From the NCBI GenBank assembly GCA_001414345.1, contig LLCB01000322.1, positions 1 to 64,000 on the forward strand: a DNA stretch of 64,000 bases, read 5' to 3'. Numbering within the stretch: position 1 is the first letter of the stretch; the number at the start of each line of letters is the position of its first letter. Of this stretch, positions 49,665 to 61,236 are shown one piece after another. A program made the translations under genes and the position numbers. The notes beneath the pieces were generated by a model, which was not told the DNA's origin, did not search any database, and worked only from the letters and a program-made list of their open reading frames with translations. This DNA comes from Hymenoscyphus infarciens. Lineage: Eukaryota; Ascomycota; Leotiomycetes; Helotiales; Helotiaceae.

Positions 49665-51350
49665 CTTTACTACTAACTAGCGAGGGTTTTAAGACGAGGT
49701 TAAATCCGGTTTAACCCTGACTTAAGGTGATTTAGACTGATTCTAGAAGCGTGTTCGAGCTAGTTTATAAACTAGATTAAAGCAGTTTAAAATAATTTAA
49801 GAACTAGGTTTAATATACTTTAAAACCGACTTAAGATAATTTATAGTAGTAAAACCCGACTCGTTTTAACGAGTTAAACCAGGTTATAAACCAGGTTAGT
49901 GAGTTAAGTCAGTATTAGACACTAGTTTAACTTAATTCTAGACTAGTCTTAAACTAGTAGTAACTTAGTATTAGAGTAGCCTTAAATTAGTACTAAAAAC
50001 TAATTATCACTAGCGAATATATATAAAAAAAGACTAAAATCACGTAATCAGGCATATATTACGTAGCTATACTACTCTTATATAATATGCCTAAATGCCC
50101 GAGTTCTACTTCTACTAATTCTACTAATTCTACTAATTCTACTAATTCCACTAATTCTACTAATTATTCTACTAAATGTTCTACTAACCTAAATAATATT
50201 ATCTCTATATATATGCCTTAATTTAATTAGTTAGATCAGTCGGTTAGTTAGTCGGTTAGTCGGAAACTATAAGGCATATACGTTAGTTTAGAAAGTAAGA
50301 GTAGAAATAGTATATACTATAAAAGTAACACTAACAGCGACAGCGATAGTAATAGTAATAACGTAGATAACAAATCTAATACTTCTAATTCACTAAGTAA
50401 CTAATTTAAGGCTTCTAATTCGCTCTACTAAAAGTCTAACTATAGAATATACCTAAATCGTCGAAAAATAAGAGGTATATTATTATTATTTAATAACGTA
50501 GAAATAACTAGAGTAGCGAATATAATAAATATAACCTAGATTTTAATACTAATAAGTAGCCTAATACTAAGTAAGGAATATAATATAATAGCGATATTAA
50601 TAAATAGTTGTCGTCGTTATTATCGTCGTCGTCGTCGTCGTCGTCGTCGTTATTAAAGTAAAGTATCGAAGTTAAAGATGTCGAAGTCGAAGTCGTCGAA
50701 GTCGAAGGTAGAGGTAGCCCGTGCGCTAGGTCTTAGCAGTTACGTAGCTAGTTATACGTAGCGCACCGTGTTTAGTAAGAGCGACTCTAGCATAAAAGCC
50801 ACGCTCTACTATATAACCCACTTTAGTTACGTGACTTTATTTTTTATATGCTTATAGCTCTAATTCTAAGGATTATTAATATATAATTACTAATTAAAGT
50901 TAATATGTAAAAAGTCGCTTAAATCGCCTTTAAAAAAAAAACACTCTCTCTAGACTTTTTATTTTTTCTTCTAAGTACTTTATTTTAGACATATTTTTTA
51001 AACTAAGTTAAGAGCTAGATTATAAGTTAGTTTCTAATTTTAAATCGTTTTATAAATCGGTTTCTTACTTTAAATCGTTTTATAAATCAGCTTAAATTAC
51101 CTTAAATCGTTTTATAAATCGGCTTAAATTCTCTTAAATCGTTTTATAAATCGGTTTCTTACTTTAAATCGTTTTATAAATCGGCTTAAATTCCCTTAAA
51201 TCGTTTTATAAATCGGCTTAAATTACTTTAAATCGTTTTATAAAACGTATTAGAGCTACTTTAAGAAATAACTCATATCTTAAACCGGTATTAAACCGGT
51301 ATTAAGTCTAAGTTAATACTAGCTCAAAACCCTAGTAGAGAGCATATAAG
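49665..51350 (+). mobile_element. Type-1 TA element N1, inside R1
   Basis: 1,686 bp, TA at 49,663-49,664 and 51,351-51,352; the interrupted (CTAA)n tract of R1 rejoins across it. Better preserved than its host: it keeps (TCG)n at 50,609-50,652, GGTTTAACCC, GCGCACCGTGTTT and TAAACCGGTATT. About seven TTAAATCGTTTTATAAATCGG repeats at 51,035-51,245. Probably a late arrival. Confidence 0.9.
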
Positions 51351-52665
51351 TAACTAACTAACTAACTAACTAATCTAACTAATTAAATTAAGGTATATAC
51401 TTTACTACTAACTTATAAGGGTTTTAAGTTAAAGTTAAATCAGGTTTAAAGGTGATTTAAACTAATTCTAGAAGCGTATTTAAGCTAGTTTATAAAATAG
51501 ATTAAAGTAGTTTAAAATAATTTAAGAACTAGGTTTAATATACTTTAAAACTAACTTAAGATGATTTATAGTAGTAAGACCTAACTTGTTCTAGCGAGTT
51601 AAACTAGGTTATAAACTAGGTTAGGTAAGTTAAGTTAGTATTAGACTTAAACTAGTAGTAGCTTAGTATTAAAGTAGCTTTAAATTAATACTAAAAACTA
51701 TTTATTACTAATAAATATATATTAAAAAAGACTAAAATCATATAATTAGATATATATTATATAGCTATACTACTCTTATATAATATACCCTAGTTTATCG
51801 AATACCTAAGTCCTACTTCTACTAATTCTACTAATTCTACTAATTCTACTAATTCTACTAATTCTACTAATTATTCTACTAAATATTCTACTAACTTAAA
51901 TAATATTATCTCTATATATATACCTTAATTTAATTAGTTAGATTAGTTAGTTAGTTAGAAACTATAAGATATATATATTAGTTTAAGAAGTAAGAGTAGA
52001 AATAGTATATATTATAAAAGTAATAGTAATAATAATAATATAAATAATAAATCTAAAGCTTCTAATTTACTTTACTAAAAGTTTAACTATAAAATATATC
52101 TAAATTATTAAAAAAGAAGAGTTATTATTTAATAATATAGAATTAACTAGAGTAGTAAATATAATAAAAACAATATAGATTATAATACTAATAAGTAGCT
52201 TAATACTAAGTAATAAATATAATATAATAGTAAGAGAGAGTTATTATTGTTATTGTTATTATTATTATTAAAGTATTAATATTAAAGTATTAAAGTTAAA
52301 GTATAAAAGTTAAAATATTAAAGTTAAAGTATTAAAGTTAAAGATAGAGATAGCTTATATACTAGGTCTTAGTAGTTATATAACTAGTTATATATAATAT
52401 ACTATATTTAGTAAGAGTAACCCTAGTATAAAAGCTATACTCTACTATATAACCTACTTTAGTTATATAATTTACTAAAACTTATATACTAGTAGCTTTA
52501 AATATAAAGACTACTAGAATATAGAAATTATATAAGGTTTATATATAAAAAGCTACTTAAATTAACTTTAAAAAAAACACTCTTTTTAGACTTTTTATTT
52601 TTTCTTCTAAGTACTTTATTTTAGATATATTTTTTAAACTAAGTTAAAAGCTAGATTATAAGTTA

Positions 52666-54470
52666 CTATACTACTAAACTACTATTTACTTAACTCTAGT
52701 TTAACTCTAGTTTAACTCTAGTTTAACTCTAGTTTAGCTCTAATTTAAATTAAGGTTAATCTAGGATTAGATTATATTCAAAGTAGCTCTAAACTAGTTT
52801 AGAACTAGTTTAAAACTAGTTTAAAACTAGTTTAAAACTAGAGTTAAATTAGTTTCTTTATCTATAATACTTTAAATATATCTAATTTAGAGTTAACTTT
52901 AGTTCTAAACTAGTTTAGAACTAGTTTAAAACTAGTAGAACTAGCTTAAAACTAGTTTTAAGCTAGTTTTAAGCTAGTATTAAAAAAGACTTAAAAATAA
53001 AAGAGCTAGAAAAAGAGCTTAAAAAAGAACTTAAATTTAAAATTATATAAAAAGGTATATATTATATAACTATACTACTCTTATATAATATACTCTTTAA
53101 ATACCTAAGTCTTACTTCTACTAATTCTACTAATTCTACTAATTCTACTAAATCTATTAATTATTCTACTAAATATTCTATTAACCTAAATAACATTATC
53201 TATATATATATACTATACTATAATTAGTTAGATTAGTTAGTTAGTTAATTAGTTAGTTAGAAACTATAAGATATATATATTAGTTTAAAAAGTAAGAGTA
53301 GAAATAGTATATATTAATAATAATAGTAATAATATAAATAACTAATCTAATACTTCTAATTTACTAAGTAACTAATTTAAGAGCTCTAATTTACTCTATT
53401 AAAAGTTTAACTATAAAATAGGCTTAAATTATTAAAATATAAAGGATATATTATTATTATTTAATAATATAGAATTAACTAAGATAATAAATATAATAAA
53501 AATAATATAGATTATAATACTAATAAATAGCCTAATACTATATAATAAATATAATATAATAGTAAGAGATAGTTATTATTATTATTAATATTAAAGTATT
53601 AATATCTAAGTATCGAAGTTAAAGTTAAAGTTAAAGTCGAAGTTAAAGTTAAAGTTAAAGTCGAAGGTAGAGGTAGCCTATACGTATACTAAGCCTACTA
53701 TATAGCTAGTTATACGTAGTATACTATATTTAATAAGAGCGACTCTAATACGAAAGCTACGCCTTACTATATAACCTACTTTAGTTATATAACTTTTATT
53801 TTTTTATATACTTATAGCTCTAATTCTAAGGATTATTAATATATACTTACTAATTAAAGTTAATATGTAAAAAGTCGCTTAAATCGCCTTTAAAAAAAAA
53901 ACACTCTCTTTAGACTTTTTATTTTTTCTTCTAAGTACTTTTTAGGTATTAATATACTACTAAGATATAACTAGTATATACTAAAGCTAGTATTAGTTAT
54001 AATAGAATAACTTAAGCTACTTAGAACTACTCGGAATAGGTTCGGAATAGGTTCGGAACCTCTCTGACTAGGTTCAGAATCTCTCTAAACTATAGCTAGC
54101 TATAGCTCTAATTAATTCAATAATTCCGATTAATTCAGAATTAGTTCAGAACCGCTCTAAATAGGTTCTAAATAGGTTTAGAACCTCTCTGAACTATAGC
54201 TAGCTATAGCTCTAATTAATTCAATAATTCCGATTAATTTGGAATTAGTCCGGAACCGCTCTGAATAGGTTCGGACTAGAGTCGGAACCTCTCTGAATAG
54301 GTTCTGAATAGGTTTAGAACCTTTCGGAACCTATTTAGAACCTATTCAGAACCTATTCAGAACCTATTCAGAACCTATTCCGAACCTATTTAGAACCTAT
54401 TCCGAACCTATTGAAATCGATTTAATACTAATTTAAACTAGGTTTAAGTAAAAGCGAGTAAGTATATACG
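52666..54470 (+). mobile_element. Type-2 TA element N3, inside N2
   Basis: 1,805 bp, TA at 52,664-52,665 and 54,471-54,472; N2 rejoins as ATAAGT-TA-GTTTATAATT. Left end CTATACTACTAAACTACTAT, right-end complement CGTATATACTTACTCGCTTT, an imperfect inverted pair. The subterminal regions differ from type 1: left has (CTCTAGTTTAA)n (52,680-52,740) and CTAGTTTTAAA repeats; right has GAACCTATTCAGAACCTATT repeats (54,020-54,415). The centre (about 53,060-53,940) is the same core as type 1. Confidence 0.85.
54020..54415. repeat. GAACCTATTC / GGTTCGGAATA subterminal array
   Basis: Runs of GGTTCGGAATAGGTTCGGAA and, further right, six or more AGAACCTATTC 11-mers. It also holds a 130 bp duplication (about 54,040 and 54,170) containing TATAGCTAGCTATAGC. 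The inverted counterpart is at 56,430-56,930. Confidence 0.85.
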
Positions 54471-55365
54471 TAGTTTATAATTTTAAATCGTTTTATAAAT
54501 TAGGTTAAATTACCTTAAAGCGTTTTATAAATCGGTTTCTTACTTTGAATCGTTTTATAAATCGGCTTAAATCGTTTTATAAATTAGGTTAAATTATCTT
54601 AAATCGTTTTATAAATCGGTTTCTAAATCGGCTTAAATTATATTAAATCGTTTTATAAATTAGGTTTATACTTAAAATCGTTTTATAAATCAGCTTAAAT
54701 TACTTTAAATCGTTTTATAAAACGTATTAGAGCTACTTTAAGAAATAACTAATATCTTAAACCGGTATTAAACCGGTATTAAGTCTAAGTTAATACTAGC
54801 TCAAAACCTAAGTAGAGAGTATATAAGTATATAGAGATAATGTTATTTAGGTTAGTAGAACATTTAGTAGAATAATCGGTGGAATCGGTAGAATTAGTAG
54901 AATTAGTAGAATTAGTAGAAGTAGAACTCGGGTATTTAACGAACTAGAGCATATTATATAAGAGTAGTATAGCTATATAATCTACGCCTAATTACGTGAT
55001 TTTAGTCTTTTTTAATATATATTTACTAGTAATAAATAGTTTTCAGTACTAATTTAAGGCTACTCTAATACTAAGTTACTACTAGTTTAAAGTAAGTCTA
55101 GAATTAAGTTAAACTAGTATCTAATACTAACTTAACTTACCTAACTCGGTTTATAACCTAGTTTAACTTACTAAAATAAGTTAGGTTTTACTACTATAAA
55201 TTATCTTAAGTTAGTTTTAAAGTATATTAAACCTAGTTCTTAAATTATTTTAAACCACTTTAATCTATTTTATAAACTAGCTTAAATACGCTTCTAGAAT
55301 TAGTTTAAATCACCTCTAAACCTAATTCAACTCTAACTTAAAACCCTCGCGGGTTAGTAGTAAAG

Positions 55366-55612
55366 TAGTATCTAATAGAATAAATACTATCTAATAGACT
55401 AAATACTATTTAAGTATATAGATTAATACTATTTAACGGATTAGTTATATCCGTAGTTTTAGACTTAGAACTATACTAGTATTAGACTAGAAGGCTAGCT
55501 ATAGCCTATATATATATATAGAGTAGATAGCTTCTTAGTCTTTTATTTAAGTTAATTAATTCTTTTTTACCTTTCACTTCGTACGTAATTAATTATTACT
55601 TTGTAAACTATA
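55366..55612 (+). repeat. Copia-1 3' LTR, second part
   Basis: Continues the LTR broken at 48,595 and ends CTTTGTAAACTATAACTAAA near 55,612. It includes the GGCTAGCTATAGCCTATATA and TTTCACTTCGTACGTAATTA stretches shared by the other LTRs. Confidence 0.85.
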
Positions 55613-55620
55613 ACTAAACT

Positions 55621-55818
55621 AAGAATAATCCTAAGTTTTATAAGAGAATAAAGTATATTAATATTATATATCACTTTATAAGAGAAGTAATAGATAGTAG
55701 TCGAATAACACTAGTATATATTAGTATAAAAGACGATATAGCCGACGGCTTTATAAAAGGCTTAGATAAGACTAAATATAATATATTTATTAAAAGTCTT
55801 AATCTTAAAGATAGCTAA
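55621..55818 (+). pseudogene. Copia-2 RNase H C-terminus, frame still open
   Basis: 66 codons including the stop at 55,816, with no premature stop. The residues match the classic end of Ty1/copia pol: KFYKRIKYINI, YHFIRE, then an ADG(F/L)TKGL-like motif read as ADGFIKGL and a LNLKDS tail. A 36 bp direct duplication of the tail follows (55,784-55,856). Belongs to the same family as the gag at 39.9 kb, by LTR match; the rest of pol is lost. No start is possible, so it is a fragment. Confidence 0.7.
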
Positions 55819-55910
55819 ATATTTATTAAAAGTCTTAATCTTAAAAATAGCTAAAATATATATAATAATATAAGATAGATATAGTACTTAACGTCTACCT
55901 TATAAGAGAA

Positions 55911-56327
55911 TATAATATATATAATAATATAAGATTAGTAAGTTAAGAATTTAAAGTATTTAAGTCTAAGATAATAAAATTATTATAAATAATTTATAAC
56001 TTATATTATAAGCTACCTACGATTACGTACTTAATCTTTTTTAGCCTATTTAGTAAGCCTAATAAGTGTATTATATAACCGCGCCTCTATAATATATTAG
56101 AGGCGCTCTAGAGTAACGCGTTAATATATAGACCTAAAATAAAGAATCCTTTATTTTAGCTCTTTATTCTAAAAGTATAAAGAAATCGCTAGATCGGTAT
56201 AAGTCTACTACCTTAGTAGATATTACGTACTACGGACCTAATTCTATACCTAGTTCCGTACGCTAAGACTGCCAAGCCTTCGATCTATATAAGAAGACCT
56301 TTAAGACACTGAAAAGACGTGAATATA
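55911..56327 (+). repeat. Copia-2 LTR, 3' copy
   Basis: Matches 39,336-39,755. Keeps more CpG (ACCGCGCCTCTATAATA, GTACGTACGGACC-like). Interrupted or ended at TA 56,326-56,327 by element H. Confidence 0.8.
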
Positions 56328-56429
56328 CGTATATACCTACTCGCTTTTACTTAATACTAGTTCAACTTAGTATTAAATCGATTTCAATAGCTTAAGTAAG
56401 AGTTAACATAGTATCCGATTCTGCTTAGA

Positions 56430-56930
56430 GAGATTCTAAGGTTCTAATCCTATTTAGAGAGGTTCTGATTATATTTAGAAAGGTTCTAGGGTTCTAATTC
56501 TATTCAGAGAGGTTCTAATTATATTTAGAGAGGTTCTAAGGTTTAGAACCTATTTAGAGAGGTTCTGATTATATTTAGAAAGGTTCTAAGGTTCTAATTC
56601 TATTCAGAGAGGTTCTAATTATATTTAGAGAGGTTCTAAGGTTTAGAACCTATTTAGAGAGGTTCTGAACCTATTCTAAATCGTTGAATTAATTAGAGCT
56701 ATAGCTAGCTATAGTTTAGAGAGGTTCTAAGGTTCTAATTATATTTAGAGAGGTTTAGAACCTATTTAGAGAGGTTCTAAGGTTCTAATCCTATTTAGAG
56801 AGGTTCTAAACCTATTCTAAATCGTTGAATTAATTAGAGCTATAGCTAGCTATAGTTTAGAGAGGTTCTAAGGTTTAGAACCTATTTAGAGAGGTTCTGA
56901 ACCTATTCTAAACCTATTCTAAGTAGTTCT
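56430..56930. repeat. AGAGAGGTTCTAAGGTTCTA subterminal array
   Basis: About twelve TTTAGAGAGGTTCT units, some combined into 110-130 bp higher-order blocks with CTATAGCTAGCTATAG. It is the inverted counterpart of 54,020-54,415. Confidence 0.85.
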
Positions 56931-57115
56931 AAGTAGCTTAAGCTATTCTATTATAACTAATACTAGCTTTAGTATATACTAGCTATATATTAGTAGTATA
57001 ATAACACTTAAAAAGTACTTAGAAGAAAAAATAAAAAGTCTAGAGAGAGTGTTTTTTTTTTAAAGACGATTTAAGCGACTTTTTATATATTAACTTTGCT
57101 TAGTACTTATATACT

Positions 57116-57737
57116 CTCTACTAGGGTTTTGAGCTAGTATTAACTTAGACTTAATACTAGTTTAATACTAGTTTAAGATATAAGTTATTTCTTAAAGTAG
57201 CTTTAATATGTTTTATAAAATAATTTAAAGTAATTTAAGCTAATTTATAAAACGATTTAAGGTAAGAAACCGATTTATAAAACGATTTAAGGGAATTATA
57301 AAACAATTTAAGAGAATTTAAGCTAATTTATAAAACGATTTAAAGTAAGAAACCGATTTATAAAACGATTTAAAGGAATTATAAAACAATTTAAGGGAAT
57401 TTAAGCTAATTTATAAAACGATTTAAAGTAAGAAACCGATTTATAAAACGATTTAAAGTAATTTAAGCTAATTTATAAAACGATTTAAAATTAGAAACTA
57501 ACTTATAATCTAGCTCTTAACTTAGTTTAAAAAATATATTAAAAATAAAGTACTTAGAAGAAAAAAAAAAGTTTAAAGAGAGTGTTTTTTTTTTTAAAAG
57601 CGATTTAAGTAGCTTTTTATATATTAACTTTAATTAGTAATTATATATTAATAATTCTTAGAATTAGAGCTATAAGTATATAAAAAATAAAAGTTATATA
57701 ACTAAAGTAGGTTATATAGTAGAGTATAGCTTTTATA
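57116..57737 (-). mobile_element. Type-1 element I1, right half only
   Basis: Right end CTTATATACTCTCTACTAGG at 57,116, TA before it in element H. Holds ATAAAACGATTTAAGGTAAG repeats (57,210-57,490) and the core up to TAGAGTATAGCTTTTA, where I2 begins after TA 57,736-57,737. Its left half is not found downstream. Confidence 0.75.
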
Positions 57738-58883
57738 CTTATATGCCCTCTACTAGGGTTTTAAGCTAGTATTAACTTAGACTTAATACTAGTTTAATAC
57801 TAGTTCAAGATATAAGTTATTTCTTAAAGTAGCTCTAATATATTTTATAAAATAATTTAAAGTAATTTAAGCTAATTTATAAAATAATTTAAAGTAAGAA
57901 ACTAATTTATAAAATAATTTAAAGGAATTATAAAATAATTTAAAGGAATTTAAGCTAATTTATAAAATAATTTAAAGTAAGAAACTAATTTATAAAATAA
58001 TTCAAAGGAATTATAAAACAATTTAAGAGAATTTAAACTAATTTATAAAATAATTTAAAGTAAGAAATCGATTTATAAAATAATTTAAAGTAATTTAAGC
58101 TAATTTATAAAATAATTTAAAATTAAAAACTAACTTATAATCTAGCTTTTAACTTAGTTTAAAAAATATATCAAAAATAAAGTACTTAGAAGAAAAAAAA
58201 AAGTCTAAAAAGAGTATTTTTTTTTTTAAAGGTAATTTAAGAGACTTTTTATATATAAACCTTATATAATTTTTATATTCTAGTAGTTCTTAAATTTAAA
58301 GCTACTAGTATATAAATTTAGTAAGTTATATAACTAAAGTAGGTTATATAGTAGAGTATAGCTTTTATACTAGGGTTACTCTTATTAAATATAGTATACT
58401 ATATATAACTAGCTACGTAACTACTAAAACCTAGTATATAGGCTACCTCTATCTTCGACTTTAACTTTAACTTTAATACTTTAACTTTAATACTTTAATA
58501 TTAATACTTTAATAATAATAATAATAATAACAACGACGACGTCGACTCTCTCTTACTATTATATTATATTTATTACTTAGTATTAGGCTACTTATTAGCC
58601 TTATAATCTACGTCGTCTTCGTTATATTTACTACTCTAGTTAATTCCACGTTATTAAATAATAACCTCTTATTTTTTAACAATTTAGACATATTCTATAA
58701 TTAGACTTTTAATAAAGCAAATCAAAAGCTTTAAATTAGTTACTTAGTAAATTAGAAGTATTAGATTTATTATCTATATTATTACTATTACTATTACTAT
58801 TACTATTACTATTACTATTACTTTTATAATATATACTATTTCTACCCTTACTTCTTAAACTAACGTATATACCTTATAGTTTT

Positions 58884-58926
<43 letters not shown>

Positions 58927-59462
58927 TCTAACTAATCAAATTAAAGTATATATATAAGGATAACGTTATTTAGGTTAGTAGAATATTTAGTAGAATAATT
59001 AGTAGAATTAGTAGAATTAGTGGAATTAGTAGAATTAGTAGAAGTAGGACTTAAGCATTCAAGTATGTTATATAAGAGTAGTATAGCTACGTAATATATA
59101 CCTTTTCACGTGATTTTAAATTCAAGTCCTTTTTTAAGCTCTTTTAATTCTTTTTCGATACTAGCTTAAAACTAGCTTAAAACTAGTTCGGAACTAAAGT
59201 CGACTATAGATCAGATGCGTTCAAGGTGTTATAGATTAAGAAACTGATTTAGCTCTCTTTTAGACCTAGATCTAAATCCGTTCTAAACTAGCTCTAAACT
59301 AGTCGAACCTCTCTAAACTAGTTCTGAACCGGTTCTAAATTAGTTCCGAATCAGTTCCGAACTAATAGAACTATTCTGATACTAATCCGACTCTAGGTCG
59401 ACCTTAATTCAAACCAGACTCGAATCGGAGTCGAATCGGAGTCGAATTAGTGTTAAGCAAAT
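57738..59462 (-). mobile_element. Chimeric TA element I2 (type-1 right end, type-2 left end)
   Basis: Begins at 57,738 with the type-1 right end (CTTATATGCCCTCTACTAGG) and its ATAAAATAATTTAAAGTAAG repeats. It runs through the core ((TTACTA)n 58,780-58,822, (CTAA)n 58,886-58,925, CACGTGATTTTA at 59,107). At about 59,118 it switches to type-2 left-end sequence (CTAGCTTAAAACTAG and GAACCGGTTCTAAATTAG repeats), ending GTTAAGCAAAT beside I3. The last 17 bp of the type-2 end are missing. The left-end part is poorly mutated (CGAATCGGAGTCGAATCGG). Confidence 0.7.
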
Positions 59463-59464
59463 TA

Positions 59465-60400
59465 CTTTACTACTAACTAGCGAGGGTTTTAAGACGGGGT
59501 TGAATCTGGTTTAACCCTAACTTAAGGTGATTTAGACTGATTCTAGAAGCGTGTTCGAGCTAGTTTATAAACTAGATTAAAGTAGTTTAAAATGATTTAA
59601 GAACTAGGTTAAATATACTTTAAAACCGACTTAAGATGATTTATAGTAGTAAAACCTAACTTGTTTTAGCAAGTTGAACTAGGTTATGAACCAGGTTAGT
59701 GAGTTGAGTTAGTATTAGACACTAGTTTAACTTAATTCTAGACCTGCCTTAAACTAGTAGTAACTTAGTATTAGAGTAGTATTATATTAGTACTAAAAAC
59801 TATTTAAAATTACTAGAGAATATATATAAAAAAAGACTGAAATTATGTGATTAGGTGTATATTATATAGCTATATTACTCTTATATAATATACCTAAATA
59901 CCTGAGTCCTGCTTCTACTAATTCTATTAATTCTACTAATTCTACTAATTCTACTAATTATTCTACTAAATGTTCTACTAACTTAAATAACGTTATTCTT
60001 ATATATATACTTTAATTTAATTAGTTAGATTAGTTACTTAGTTAGTTAGTTAGTTAGAAACTATAAAGTATATACGTTAGTTTAAGAAGTAAGAGTAGAA
60101 ATAGTATATATTATAAAAGTAATACTAATAGTAATAGTAATAGCGACAGTAATAACGTAGATAATAAATCTAATGCTTCTAATTCGCTAAGTAACTAATT
60201 TAAGGCTTCTAATTTACTCTACTAAAAGTCTAACTATAGAATATATCTAAATTATTAAAAAATAAAAGGTATATTATTATTATTTCGTAACATAGAAATA
60301 ACTAAGGTAGTAAATATAATAAATATAACCTAGATTATAATACTAATAAGTAGCCTAATATTAAGTAAGGAATATAATATAATAGTAATATTAATAAATA

Positions 60401-60432
<32 letters not shown>

Positions 60433-61236
60433 AGTAAAGTATTAAAGTTAAAGATGTTAAAGTATTAAAGTTAAAGATATTAAAGTTAAAGGTAGAGGTA
60501 GCCTATATACTAGGTCTTAGTAGTTATATAGCTAGTTATATATAGTATACTATATTTAATAAGAGCGACTCTAGTATAAAAGCTACGCTCTACTATATAA
60601 CCTACTTTAGTTATATAACTTTTATTTTTTATATACTTATAGCTCTAATTCTAAGGATTATTAATATATAATTACTAATTAAAGTTAATATATAAAAAGC
60701 TACTTAAATCGCTTTTAAAAAAAAAAACACTCTTTTTAGACTTTTTATTTTTTCTTCTAAGTACTTTATTTTTAATATATTTTTTAAACTAAGTTAAGAG
60801 CTAGATTATAAGTTAGTTTCTAATTTTAAATTGTTTTATAAATTAGTTTCTTACTTTAAATTGTTTTATAAATTAGTTTCTTACTTTAAATTATTTTATA
60901 AATTAGCTTAAATTGTTTTATAAATTAAGTTAAATTACCTTAAATTATTTTATAAATCGGTTTCTTACTTTAAATCGTTTTATAAATCGGTTTCTTACTT
61001 TAAATTGTTTTATAAATTAGTTTCTTACTTTAAATTGTTTTATAAATTAGCTTAAATTGTTTTATAAATTAGGTTAAATTATCTTAAATTGTTTTATAAA
61101 TTGGTTTCTTACTTTAAATCGTTTTATAAAACGTATTAGAGCTACTTTAAGAAATAACTTATATCTTAAACCGGTATTAAACCGGTATTAAGTCTAAGTT
61201 GATACTAGCTCAAAACCCTAGTAGAGGGCATATAAG
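59465..61236 (+). mobile_element. Type-1 TA element I3
   Basis: 1,772 bp, left end CTTTACTACTAACTAGCGAG, right end ...CTAGTAGAGGGCATATAAG, TA at 59,463-59,464 and 61,237-61,238. Flanks are both type-2 element sequence but do not join into one. About ten TTAAATTGTTTTATAAATTAG repeats (60,820-61,130), more than in other copies. (TTA)n at 60,401-60,432. Confidence 0.8.

Larger units (their letters stand above)
51400..54837 (+). mobile_element. Type-1 TA element N2, inside R1, itself interrupted
   Basis: Left end CTTTACTACTAACTTATAAG at 51,400, right end ...GAGAGTATATAAG at 54,837, TA both sides. R1 rejoins as AGGTATA-TA-TATAGAGATAATG, matching copy A base for base in length. Without N3 it is about 1,631 bp. 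Strongly RIP-mutated in its left part. Confidence 0.85.
48596..55365 (-). mobile_element. Type-1 TA element R1 with nested insertions
   Basis: Minus-oriented type-1 element: right end CTTATATACTCTCTACTAGG at 48,596, left end ...TAGTAGTAAAG at 55,365, TA on both sides. It sits in the copia-1 LTR. Removing N1 and N2 leaves about 1,642 bp, the size of the other copies. It carries subterminal ATAAAACGATTTAAAGTAAG repeats (48,690-48,960) and (TAA)n at 49,327-49,366. Confidence 0.85.

Noticed and set aside
49665..51350. Type-1 elements as LTR retrotransposon derivatives (TRIM)
   Set aside because: The ends are inverted, not direct, and the target duplication is TA instead of 4-6 bp.
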